A stretch of 64,000 bases of DNA from Strongylocentrotus purpuratus (Eukaryota; Echinodermata; Echinoidea; Camarodonta; Strongylocentrotidae): contig NW_022145611.1 of the NCBI RefSeq assembly GCF_000002235.5, positions 12,481,382 to 12,545,381 on the forward strand. The letters run 5' to 3'. Position 1 is the first letter of the stretch. Every line of letters starts with the position of its first letter. Positions 10,817 through 21,300 of this stretch are shown here, piece by piece. Below the pieces are notes generated by a model that worked only from the letters and a program-made list of their open reading frames with translations, searched no databases and had not been told where the DNA came from. The position numbers and the translations under genes were made by a program.

Positions 10817-12754
10817 TTTTTATCTCTCTCTCCTCCAATAATGTCTCCCTATCTCACTCTCCCCATCACTTCCCCTTTATTTCTAAAATAAACAAGCATT
10901 TATAGTTGGTGTTCATCCTACACTAACTATTATAGGAGGATCCCCACTCAATCTTAGCCGAATTCTGCTGCGGCTCCAGCACCTGTACGAAGTAGGTGAA
11001 CACCCCATACTGTCCAGGAACGTCACCGTAGATCTTCAAGTACGTATAAATGACTCAAGTGTACACAACTTTGTTTGCATTTTTATTTGTTGGCTTATAC
11101 TATAATCTTTCTCGCTAATGTCTGATTCGTAAATTTGGTCTTTAACTACTTTTGAAATGGTTAATATATACTATATCGATAATAATACTGATAGTAAATT
11201 TGGAATTTATGAAGCGCTTAATATAGAATACCGTCTCTAAGAGCTTTACCGATAATTTTTATCGGATCCATTCACGCACACATTGTGCGCCATCATCCAC
11301 TCCCTGGGGAGTATTCCTACCATATGGTCACCGAAAGGATACATGGTAAGTACTATCAAAAAGGTTTTCGACATCGTACCAGGTCCCCATTTCTCTCATG
11401 TGCATGGACTAGCTAATGTAGATAAATGTTTATTAATAATACCCTGTTGTATTGCCTTTAGATGTCAAGTTCGGGTTATGTAATATGTTTTTGTATTGTT
11501 AAACATTTCAAAGGATGACGCGCAAAGCTTTAGAAATTACCTTTGGTTGATTTTTTTCGAAAGTCTATGCGATCTTCTTATACTGTCTCCATACTATTGC
11601 AGTAATTTTGAGTCCCCCTTCTCTCCCTCGACTGTTTTCTTACCCATTATTCTTCGTATTCGATGCAAATGATTTTATCACCATTGGGGATGATAAAGAC
11701 AGTGGATGAGCGTAGCCTGACGGGTATCTGGAACATCACTCAGATGAACAGGTGGAAGTGGAGAAGAGCAGGTAAGACATCCTCCTCCTATAGAGATATC
11801 ATTACAAGGTATGTCTTCAATTCGGCATATCTAGGGGCAGGCGCGGATCCAGGGGGGCGAAAGGACCTTGCCCCCTGCCCCCCCCCCCCCAAAAAAAAAA
11901 AAAAAAACGGGCAAAAAAAAAAATAGTGACCAGAAATTTGCATCTTTTTTTTTTTGCTCGAAGGGGGGGGGGATGTTGAGCAAAATATCGGAATAATACT
12001 GACAATGTCAAGAGATCAAAAGGAAGAAAGGGAAATGGATCGGGAGGATTAGAAAAGAAGATGATGGGACCCCTTTCGTATCCTCACCCGAGCGACCGGG
12101 AAAATTCACATTTCATTTACCAAGACTATGCAGTGCCCCGTTCCCCATGGTGGCAGTGCCCGCTCAATGGCTGGACATATATGTCAGACCACTCGTCTTT
12201 CATTCCATGTTCTATTCAGACATCGTATGTTATGACTCAGCAATTAGAGCAGTGGGCTTTAAACAGAAAGGTTTTGGGGTCGAAACCCGACTGCCGCTTT
12301 GTAAAATCTACTGATGAAAAAAAAAACTCAAATTGGATTTAAAGCTGTAAGTTCCTAGAAGGCAGGTTGAATAAACATCATCAGAATCATACGCAATCTA
12401 TATAGTGCAACAACTTCGCAACTCAAAGAGCACTCAAAGAGTATCAAACGACAAACATAATCATTCAATGTCATATTGTAATTTGATTTTCTTCTCTCTT
12501 CGGCATGACAAGCTCCTGGTCTAATTTTGTTTTTTCTATGAATAGATGAAGGTCGGTCTCAATCACCTGACATGTCGATCAGCAACACGATTACCCACGC
12601 AGAACCAACAACAACACTAACCACAACCACAGAACCAACCACAACCACAGCGCCAGCGCCAACAACAACTGCCACACCACCTAGCTTTACCTACACACTA
12701 CAACCACAGGAAATTAAGACCTTCTTTGTCATCATGAATGCACCGACCGAGTAA
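1..12754 (+). CDS. MAN2B2: Lysosomal alpha-mannosidase, GH38 family, MAN2B2-like (5' end outside the window)
   Basis: The enzyme family removes alpha-linked mannose from N-glycans, mainly in the lysosome. Readable exons: <3-128, 870-1059, 2032-2171, 3769-4058, 6458-6652, 7388-7531, 8241-8340, 8884-9000, 9409-9619, 10227-10361, 10936-11039, about 11669-11771 and 12546-12754 (stop TAA). Phases agree throughout and give about 687 residues. The first junction reads LRWATAEV then [18 protein letters not shown], the GH38 motif carrying the zinc-binding His; the APVVRDMY continuation favours MAN2B2 over MAN2B1. Later landmarks are [39 protein letters not shown] and the C-terminal QPQEIKTFF, matching the end of vertebrate MAN2B2. 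The catalytic N-terminal half lies upstream. The last exon has a Thr/Pro-rich, mucin-like insert (around 12600-12680). The exon near 11669 lacks an AG acceptor (see findings). A foldback transposon sits in the intron 4059-6457. Confidence 0.9.
4117..6072. mobile_element. Foldback (TU-like) transposon with very long inverted repeats, no transposase
   Basis: The termini are TATGGTGGCCCTGAAGGGAC and its complement, flanked on both sides by GAAAAC (4111-4116 and 6073-6078), a probable 6-bp target duplication. Taking the ends one base further out leaves a 4-bp AAAA duplication. Each arm runs about 430 bp: an outer zone with repeated self-complementary ACGATATCGT blocks, three copies of ATCGTGTACTCT, then a shared segment containing CCCTAGCTGGGGGAGACAG. 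Inside are purine/pyrimidine-skewed tandem units of roughly 110-150 bp, each with GGCGGGGGG, GAGGCAAGAGCCCTTCGCCC and CTTTCCTTTTAT-type blocks. Units left of about 4778 lie in reverse orientation, those to the right forward, so the element folds back on itself. No credible protein is encoded; long open frames across it are only repeat translation. Sea-urchin TU foldback elements have this general architecture, but family membership is inferred. Confidence 0.85.
6690..6800. repeat. Minisatellite of TACGTGCGCTAAT-type units
   Basis: About seven imperfect copies of a 10-14 bp unit built on ACGTGCGCTAAT follow exon 6458-6652 of the mannosidase gene. The copies are unusually rich in CG dinucleotides for this AT-rich window and contain GCGC and ACGT half-palindromes. 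Confidence 0.75.
8380..8468. repeat. (CT)n microsatellite in a MAN2B2 intron
   Basis: An almost pure CT/CTGT tract starts 40 bp after the donor of exon 8241-8340. It gives spurious Ser/Leu-rich open frames on both strands. Confidence 0.9.
9806..10160. repeat. GA-rich purine tract in a MAN2B2 intron
   Basis: Two (GA)n blocks (about 9806-9895) are followed by an interrupted purine-rich stretch up to the acceptor region of exon 10227-10361. Charged or Leu/Ser-rich open frames here are simple-repeat artefacts. Confidence 0.8.
10746..10815. repeat. (CT)n microsatellite in a MAN2B2 intron
   Basis: A C run, a T run and then nearly uninterrupted CT dinucleotides between exons 10227-10361 and 10936-11039. 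Confidence 0.85.
11181..11335 (-). mobile_element. SINE 3' region, antisense, in a MAN2B2 intron
   Basis: Read on the minus strand, this resembles the 3' half of the SINE at 59030-59399. Shared blocks are the segment around TCCACTCCCTGGGGAGTATTCC (TCCACTCCTTGGGAGCATTCC in the other copy), a CGCACACATTGTG-like block, an AAGCGCTT-like block, and AATAATAATA at the outer end, which corresponds to the (ATT)n tail. The tRNA-like head is missing. The insert lies between exon 10936-11039 and the next mannosidase exon and carries a strong splice donor-like ATG|GTAAGT at 11342-11350. Confidence 0.65.
11833..11965. repeat. GCGCGGATCCAGGGGGG repeat with poly(C)/poly(A)
   Basis: A G-rich block around GCGCGGATCCAGGGGGGCG is followed by mixed C and A homopolymers and an oppositely oriented G run. 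A related GGGGCGGATCCAG block occurs at 9014-9027, so this is a dispersed family, class unknown. Confidence 0.5.
12226..12352 (+). mobile_element. Possible degenerate tRNA-derived SINE
   Basis: The stretch holds a tRNA-like arrangement, TAGAGCAGTGGGCTT followed after about 20 bp by GGGGTCGAAACCCGAC, which resembles a B-box and T-stem, then an A-rich segment. It lies in the last mannosidase intron. No clear target duplication was seen. Confidence 0.35.
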
Positions 12755-13391
12755 TGAGAATGCCTCGACCATTTTCGGATTTCTCAGCACAACATGTATG
12801 TCATGAAGAAAAAAGATGCAGATAACTTCATGATTTGTGCATGTAACGAGAGTACATGTCTGTCATGAGACCAACAACCCTTTCCCCATTTATAAGGGGG
12901 GTAACCAAAAAATGCTGACAAGAGACCCCCCAAAAGAAAAAGGGGAGTTTCGATCATTATAAGGATTTCTGAATATTAGGAAATATTGACCGAAATATTT
13001 TTTTTTAAATAAAATTTATATAAAATTCCTTTCATATATTCATACTTTCCTTTTCATGCATTGTGACCCCCTTTTCCTTTTTAGCAACCGACCTCAAAGG
13101 GCCCTCATAGAAATAGGAGGAGGGGGAGGGGGACATTGCATTTGTAGAATGTATTTTCTAAAAATGTAATGAAACTTTACTAATCATTGGAATACTTATT
13201 TTAGAGGAATAGTCATGGGACATGGCTATTACCACCTTTTCTCATCCCACATTTCAAATTACATCAAATTATAAGGGAGGTATCTTTATTATGTAGTACA
13301 GTAGCTGTATGATAAGCTCATTCTCCCAATATAATTCAATGCACATAATAATCCTGTCTATACATGTAGGCCTATCTGTTTTATGGAATGT

Positions 13392-13422
<31 letters not shown>

Positions 13423-13437
13423 AGTACATGCATGATG

Positions 13438-13443
13438 AATAAA
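13438..13443 (+). terminator. Candidate poly(A) signal AATAAA for MAN2B2
   Basis: First canonical AATAAA I noticed downstream of the mannosidase stop codon, about 690 bp beyond it and just after a (TA)n tract at 13399-13422. Placement is inferred from position only. Confidence 0.4.
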
Positions 13444-13576
13444 TGAAACTAAAGCAAGCAGCCATTTAACAAAAACAGAATGGACTTCTGTCCATAATTT
13501 ATTACTTCAGTATTTGCACCACTTTCTGTGCAATAGTTTAACATTCCATACAAATGCAAGAAGCATAAGCCTTAAG

Positions 13577-13717
13577 GGCCCGAATTCACAAAGGAGGTTT
13601 GTCGACAAACCTCCTTTTGTTATTTACAAACCAGGTTTGTAAACAACGTGTCAAAACGCATCATATGACGTACATAAACCTTGGTTTGTTGACAAACATC
13701 CTTTGTAAATTCGGGCC
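13577..13717. mobile_element. Miniature inverted-repeat element, 141 bp
   Basis: Both ends begin GGCCCGAATT(C/T)ACAAAGG and continue into a GTTTGTCRACAAACC block, giving arms of about 34 bp with few mismatches. The left arm itself contains a perfect 26-bp palindrome (13591-13616, centred on GTCGAC). No convincing target duplication and no coding capacity. Confidence 0.7.
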
Positions 13718-14143
13718 AATATGTCGCTACTTAATTGACATACTAAATTTTCAATTTTACCCTACTGCTTTTATTTCTTCATGAAAATCAGAAAGCATTC
13801 AGCAATACATTAAACAAATTATAGATATGTGACTTACTGTGCACATATTAACTTACCTAACACCAATTATACAATGAAACGTGAAGCATTTGTTCCTTAT
13901 GTGCTTAGTTTAGTATATCCATATTACATATATTAAAGAAAATGTCTGCAGAGTGTATAATAGGTGCCCAAGAAAACTTTTGTAATTTTATATATGCATC
14001 AAAATAAAATTGCAAAACCAACATGTTTTACTGACTGTAGTGATGTGATAAGCCAATAAATAATTGTCTTCTTAGATGTAGATGAACGACTTATATTCTG
14101 TATGGGCAGGTTGACTGCAATTTTCTCTTTGGCTATGACCTAG

Positions 14144-14292
14144 GGGCCGTTTCACAAACTTGTTATTAGTGACAAAATGACAGTTGTTGTTAATATAAGC
14201 TGCTGAAATCGTTGCTTCTGATTGGTTATCAGCAGATTTATCACTGATATTTGTCATTTGTCATTGAAAAAAGGCTTTGTGAAACGGGTCCC
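14144..14292. mobile_element. Miniature element, GTTTCACAAA family, copy 1
   Basis: The ends are GGGGCCGTTTCACAAA and, inverted, GGGACCCGTTTCACAAAG. The interior, including GATTGGTTATCAGCAGATTT and the TTGTCATTTGTCATTGAAAA block, is nearly the same as in the copy at 16826-16973, so these are two members of one family of about 150 bp. Confidence 0.75.
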
Positions 14293-16036
14293 TGGATTAT
14301 AACTCTAAATACGTTTACAAGGCAGGGAATTCTAATGACACTACTTCAGATTTACATCTGCTGCCATCAGCTGCTCACAATTTCTCAATGTGTTGACAGA
14401 CATGTCCCACAATGCAACACCAATTGTTTAGTGTGTGTGATGAGGCTTGAGTACACAAACCGGAAATCACTCTTTGTACGCCTTCACCAAAAGATGGCGC
14501 AATTGAAAGTACATTACAACACTGGTGGGAGTGGTAGCGATGTCGATAAAGTACCCTGCCTTTAAAATATACACACCAATTCAGTACATTACCAGAAATG
14601 ACACATTTGAACAGAAAAGTCTGACATCCACAACCAGAAAGACTTTGAAACTAATGCCCTTTTGACATTCGCTATTCACTATTCGCTATTCGCTATATAC
14701 CACCAAAATGTATGTCAAACAATGATGCTGCAAAATGCAAGGTCCCTTAGGCTAGAAAGCCTGCTACCGGAGTGTTCTGTTACACAACACAAATGTATAC
14801 AAGTAATGCAATTCTATAGCATGTATGTTTCATATTTCTGGTGTGAATGCATTTTGCAGGTACATGTACATGTATATGTGTAAGTTATCTTTGGAAGGGA
14901 GTAATAAGAACTAAATATAATTTCACATAAAACCACAGCCTAGAATAAATGTTTTGCATTTTATGCATGGAACATAAGAAGGTACAGTACATAGTTCTTT
15001 ATTAATATGGAACATAAATGTAATGGGGAATGCTTTATTTAAGTGTTAGGATTCCATCCAGAATTTGAAAGAATGTGAAATAAATATCTGTTATAAAAGA
15101 CAGGCTTGACAATCCATTTATGTTACTCTAGATGCAGAGAATTCACATGTTGAAGAAAATAGATTATTATCAGAATAAAGGCTAATTTGAATGAGTGTAT
15201 GTCCTCATCAGAAAACCAGCATATTTACTGAGACGAATCATAAATCAAAATAATAATAATTTCAAGCATTAAACTATAGGCACACAAACTAAAAACATGT
15301 GTTTACAACCTGTACTCCAGTTACTTATTTCTACTTAATTCTGCCAGACGGAAATCTGTAGCATTTGACAAAAAATGGTAGTATTTCATTCAAATTTGTA
15401 ATTATAAGTATGCACAAAATAAATTACATGTATCGCTTGATGTACGTACCATACAACATTGCTCCAGGCACATAGTAACATCATCAGCATAATTATGTAA
15501 TACAGTGTATATTGAACTTTGAATAAATACCAAATGCATTCCCCTCTCATGTTCCAACCCGAAGCAAATATTTTCTTGCAGACATTTCTATTGGTCAGCC
15601 TGTGCTCTTAATTGAGCCAATTCCAAAAGCAAAGTACCACCAAGTCTTGATTATGAAATTTTTAGGAATATAATCATCTTTTACCGCCTTAAAATTTTTC
15701 CCCTTTAATCACAAAAATAAATGACCGGAAAAAGAAGTCTCATAAATGATATATATTGACTATAATGATGGATCAATAAATCCATATTTAATTCAGCACA
15801 ATATTGAACTAAACACTTAAAAGAGTAAAAGAAACATGACATACATGTACAGGGGTATAGCAAGAAGACGATTCCAATTTTGCGCTACAACATTTCCGTA
15901 GATTTTTTGTAGCTTCACCTGTAGATGCTCACTCAATTACCTTGGGCAATAACTACATGGTAAGGTATACAAACTTAGTGAAAGTTAAATACACCCCAGA
16001 ACACAAAAGGGCATATTAGTTGAAAGTCATGAACCA

Positions 16037-16478
16037 TATCGTCGCCTGGCTGGCAGAAGGGCGTTAGCTCGAATTTCAGGTAAAAAATGAAGCGCTAAGC
16101 AGAAGGGCGTTAGCACTAGATTGCCTCAAACTTTTATAAAACTGACTTATTTCCGAAAAAAAATTGTGGTCGTGTTCTACTTTAAAATTCCATTAGTCTT
16201 AAGTTTTAAAGGGGCACGCTCCCGCTAGTGTAGTTATCGGAACATGCCATCTGCGTAAGAGCCTTAATCTGTTGGTGTCAATGGGCAGCTATAGCACCGT
16301 CCGCCAGCGCGTACGTATTTTGAACGCCCTCTGGAATACGGGGAACATGCCCCTTTAAACAATTTACGGGACAAAAAGTAGTTAAAATATAAAACAAATC
16401 TTTAAATGTGAATAATTCGAAAAGTAGTTTTCGAGGTGCTCGCGTACTAACGCCCTTCTGCTAGCCGGGCGACGATAT
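16037..16478. mobile_element. 442-bp inverted-repeat element with a nested insertion
   Basis: The ends carry inverted arms of about 31 bp beginning TATCGTCGCC and running through CAGAAGGGCGTTAG, with about two mismatches. A second CAGAAGGGCGTTA lies at 16100-16112. A separate TTAA-flanked element (16210-16354) sits inside it. No protein is encoded. Confidence 0.7.
16210..16354. mobile_element. 145-bp miniature element flanked by TTAA
   Basis: It reads TTAA-AGGGGCACG ... CATGCCCCT-TTAA. The short terminal repeat and TTAA at both edges fit the target site used by piggyBac-like transposases. It is nested within 16037-16478 and is therefore the younger insertion. Confidence 0.6.
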
Positions 16479-16825
16479 ACAGACAGAACCATCAAAAATG
16501 GCTCTAAAACCCCTACTAATGATCTTGATGAGGCTAACTAATACTAATAACTAAAAAACGGTCATTCATGCCTTTCATGTTCCGGGCGCATTTTTACAAG
16601 CCGCTACATGTACAGTATGATATACAGGTAGCCAACACAACTGTAGGTCAATTATACAGGGGCCCGTTTTGAATGGATTCAGGGCAAGTCCCAGTATTTG
16701 GTCATTTAGTATCCCTTACACTACTGGGTCTGGGTACCAAATGTTTGGAGTTCAGAACATAAATCACTTCACACTTCACATCCGGACAGACCTACAGTAG
16801 GGCTATTAAATTAATACAATGATCT

Positions 16826-16973
16826 GGGCCGCATTTTACAAAACTTGTCATCAGTGATAAATGGCAGTTTGTGTTATAAGCTAGTGAAATCCTTGATTCT
16901 TATTGGTTATCAGCAGATTTGTCACTGATTTTGGTCATTTGTCATTGAAAAAAGGCTTTGTGAAACGGGTCCC
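16826..16973. mobile_element. Miniature element, GTTTCACAAA family, copy 2
   Basis: Second copy of the family at 14144-14292, ending CTTTGTGAAACGGGTCCC. It lies about 80 bp past the YIF1 stop codon and so probably within the YIF1 3' UTR. Confidence 0.75.
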
Positions 16974-17054
16974 ATATATACTAAGATCTTATTTGTGGCA
17001 GATAATCCAATTAGCTTCAACTTGCCCATTCATCGCACCCTGCATTGTGTTTCT

Positions 17055-18345
17055 CTACTTGCCACCCTTGACTGCTATCTGGCCTGTGAGGTGAAAGGTC
17101 AACCAGTACATGAATATGGGTTGCATGACGGCGATGAAGAGAAGGATGTACATTCTTCTCTTGCTGCCGTGGCCCATGCCGTCGTCTTGCGATTCCGGTA
17201 AGATGACTAGCTTTAAGTTCCGAACCTAGCGTGTAGGAAGAGAGGGGTAAGATGATGTTAATTTTCAGTTCCGTCATTCCTATCATTATTTTGTGATCTC
17301 CATCATTATCAGCACCTACTATAATTTTCCCCATAATCTTCGCCGTCATCATCACCACAATCATATTCATTCTTTTACAGTCATGCATAGTATATATTGT
17401 CAAAATAGACGACAATTAAAATGTTATCCCTTTCATCAGTGGTTAATGACACAATTTCTTGTACCGGTATATTGAATCTAATGTGACTTAAAACAGCTTG
17501 TTTTTTATTTCAAAACTCTTGATCATGTCTAAAAGCTGTAACAATGATTAATTTCTATAGAATATCAAGAAAAATAACGAAAGAGCACCACTTTTAAAAA
17601 AATATATATAAAAAAAACATTAAAAAAATACATGTAGTCTAACCAAATCATTTTTGTGATGCAAAGTATCAAGATTAGTGGACAATCAGGAACGAGTACA
17701 GTATTTGCAAATGTAATGTTATAGTCACCATCTCATATTGTATAAACTTTGAAGTGTTTTTTTTTGTTTTACTCACCAAAAAGAAGATTATTGAGACACT
17801 TGTGTAGAAGAATGCGATGTAATAGAAGAATGAACCCAACGTGACACTGGCAAGGAGGCATACAATCATGCTGCAAAACATAAATAAATAAAACATTATT
17901 GTTAATACTAACATCAGGAACCGATACTCACACACCAATTCTGGGCAAACTTAGCTGATACTCTGTTTGTGTGATGTACATGTATGTTTCCAGGCAAAAT
18001 TTCATCGCCAACATTGTATTACTGCAGACGAACGGAAAACACCTTTGCCATTTGATGCATTTCTTTAAGCTATGTGGCTATCACCAGTTCTTCTACCACT
18101 TTTCACTAATAATACCGGTGTGTTGGCTCAGTCAGCCGGGAGGTCATGGGTTCGAGCCCCGGCCCCGTCATACCAAAAGACGTTAAAAGACGGGAGTTGC
18201 TGCTACCTTGTTTGGCGTTCAACAATAAGGGATAGGGCAACGTCGATCGGGCGCTGCTCAGTGGCTGCCGGGCACACGATCAATTGGGCAAAAGGAATTT
18301 CCATTTTCGGTTTAACTTAATAAAATTTGGAGTGGACTTTAAAAG

Positions 18346-18383
<38 letters not shown>

Positions 18384-21300
18384 CAATAACTCCAAATAGA
18401 CAATTTTTCAGTTTCTTGCTCTATCCCATGATTCAACCATCATCACATTGTCTGTTAACTGCCAGGACACAAACTCTGTGTTCAATCCTTGATTTATTAT
18501 CCTTCTGGCTCTCAGCAGCTGTTAAGTACTAATACACATCACAGTTTACTCCCATTACTCCTCACCTAACATATTTATATCCACAAAATGCCACTAAATC
18601 CAGTTTTCTGAGTGCGTTGAGGATGTTGGTGATGTACATGGTGACGATGACTGCTATGACCTCAATGATGAACCAGACCAGGGCAGAACTACCTTGCCTC
18701 CCAAGCATCTCAGGACTGAATCTGAAACCATTAAGAAACAGAACAAAGTGATGTGAACAAATGTTGATAGTAAGACACCAGGGAGAGCAAGAGCCCTCAA
18801 CAACCAGATTGCTACATCATACAGAAAGCATAAAATATGAAACAGACATCAGCTTATAGTCTTTATTATATTTTTGATCAATGAAATCCTGTTCAGTGAT
18901 TGGCCAACATAGCATCATGTGACCAAACATAACATTGCTATGATGTAACCATGACGTCATCTATGGTATAGTGCACTATACCATAGCACTATGCGATCGA
19001 TCAAGATCAATGTGCTATCAGTCACGGTCGCGGTACTGTCGTTTGAGCTACTCTCACTACACTATACACTACTTAAGTGACAGTAAACATTATTATTATT
19101 ATTATCATTATTATTATTATTTTTGTGAAGGTTGGTTTGAAAAATATAAAACAAATATATCATGCACTATATTTCAAGCCACTAGTGAAATTATGGATTC
19201 CTCGGCGACAGAAAGAGCACTATTTTCTGAGGGGCATAGCCCCTCAGAAAATAGTGCTCTTTTTGCCACCTCGATCCATAATTTCAACTAGAGCCTTTCA
19301 GTGCATGGTATATTTGTTTATTATTGCAATATGTGTTGATAAAAACACAAGTAAAAAGTCTGAGTTAAGTAATTTCATATACAAGATTTGAAAGGTCAGC
19401 TTTAGTGTCAAAAGTCCAGAACTGCATGTAGAAACAATAAGTTCACAGTCATGACACATGCTTTTTTTTTGCAATGTCAAACACTGGGTTTTAGACAAGT
19501 ATACCATTTATGAATATGATCAGGAATAATATAAAATTGATCATTATCAATTTAAAATAATTTTTTAGTTCTCCATCACAAAGCAAAGTACCTTTGCTGT
19601 TGTCCCAGTGCTACCCCAGCCAGCAGGAGATAAGTGACAAATGCCATTGCAGGAATATACAGATCAGGAGCATTGATTTCATAGCGTGGGGCTACCGGCT
19701 CATCTTGGTTATAACGAATGGTCCAGTCCTAAAAGAGAGCAAGAAATAGGACTTTTCATGAAAATTTATAACAGTTCTAGATGTACCTGCTATAATACCA
19801 AATGTGTACATTGACTTTAAATTGATAACACAACATGTACGACACGATTTCACATTGTATCCTGATGTCAAAAGTAATGAAAGTAAAGTAGATGAGTGTA
19901 AGTTAGTTTAATAAATCATGTGACTGGTACGAAATCTATTGAAACTTCTTTCAACACAACTAGTGAAATCGTGCTAAATGCTTCTTCAGACTACAGTTTA
20001 GATTTCCAGATCAATTGTTAGTGCAACATTTATTAAGATCTAAGAGCATTGGTTATTGGTTGAAGGGGGGGGGGGAAGAATCCTTCATGCATCTTACAAT
20101 AACAAAACTTCTCATACTACCACTGTGTTGACATAATGATAAAAAGCTTCCAATGATATTGAACATTTGATTTCTGCTTACTTGGTGAGAACCATGGGTT
20201 TGAAGATACAGATTATATTCTTTAAAAAAAAAACACCAAGTCACTTACTGTATGTGAAAATGGAAAGAGTAAGATAAGGAGCTTCTTTGCAACATAAGTT
20301 GTGTCCACTGCAAAATAGTACTTGAGCTTGCTCACAGACATAAACCTGTCAATCTGTGGAAAGTAAAGAGAAATATAGACACTATTCAGTTATTGATGTA
20401 CATTGATTTAAAGATTCTGGGTGCTGCAAACTTCTCGGTGGTTCCATTATCGAACCATGTCTCAAATTCAGAGGAACGATCATTCATGGTGCAAAATATA
20501 CATTGGTAACCTCCATTGTACTACCCATCTTTTCCATGAATGAGAAATATCAACTTCACAGTACTATACAAGGGACCAAGGATTGACAGCGTATTCAGAA
20601 GCAATGGGATTTAGACTTCATTATCATTTCAAAGTCACTGCTTTACTAACTGCCTCCACAATATGTATCAAGAGGAAATGTACTACGCAACTACATTCAA
20701 ATAACAAACAGTAGAAATAACAATGGAGGGGGAAGGGGGGGGGGCTAAAAGGAGATAAGATAACTTTAATCACCTGTTTCTCTACTACATCTTTTCCTTG
20801 GTCTGCCAATGAGGCACCATACTGCATGGCCATGTTGGCCATGGGGTCATTCATCAGGTTCTGTCCAGGGTACCCAGGTTGCATAGGCCCAGGTTGGCCT
20901 CCGTAGGGGTTCTGTTGCATTCCCCCTCCTGCTGGTGGTGCTGCTGCCTCCTGTGGTGGGGGCATGCCAGTGCTGGTGTCATCAAACAGCTGGGGTTGTC
21001 TTCCCTCATGTTGCTTGGCCTTAGGCTTCCTCTGGTGCCCTTGCCTTTGTTGAGCTGCACAATTTTATTATGATAGAAAGACAATTGAGAGAAATATTAT
21101 GTTAGAAATGGAAACCTGAAATGATGCTGGTTATCTTTAAAAAAAAAGATTATTCTTCTACGTGTACATATTTTAAGGTGCACCTAATTTTGGATATTGA
21201 AATATTGGAATGGTTTACTTGAAGGGGAATTATTTTAAAATTATATATACCTAATTAACAGAACAGAGACTAAATACATGTATCATTGAAAATGGAAAAC

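Larger units (their letters stand above)
12755..17054. other. Gap between the convergent genes MAN2B2 and YIF1
   Basis: No coding exon is recognisable here. The stretch should contain the 3' UTRs of both genes. It holds a (TA)n tract (13399-13422), three hairpin-type miniature elements and one element nested in another, all listed separately. The remainder is plain AT-rich sequence. Confidence 0.6.

Noticed and set aside
11283-11344. A possible mannosidase exon reading [19 protein letters not shown] with a perfect donor
   Set aside because: It has no AG acceptor in the open part of the frame, and its DNA matches the SINE at 59030-59399 read in reverse, so the protein resemblance is accidental. 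The exon at 11669 aligns without gap instead.
18117-18200. Possible tRNA gene with A- and B-box-like sequences (also 59030-59105)
   Set aside because: The cloverleaf cannot be completed and both continue into long bodies with (TTA)n or (ATT)n tails, so they are SINEs.
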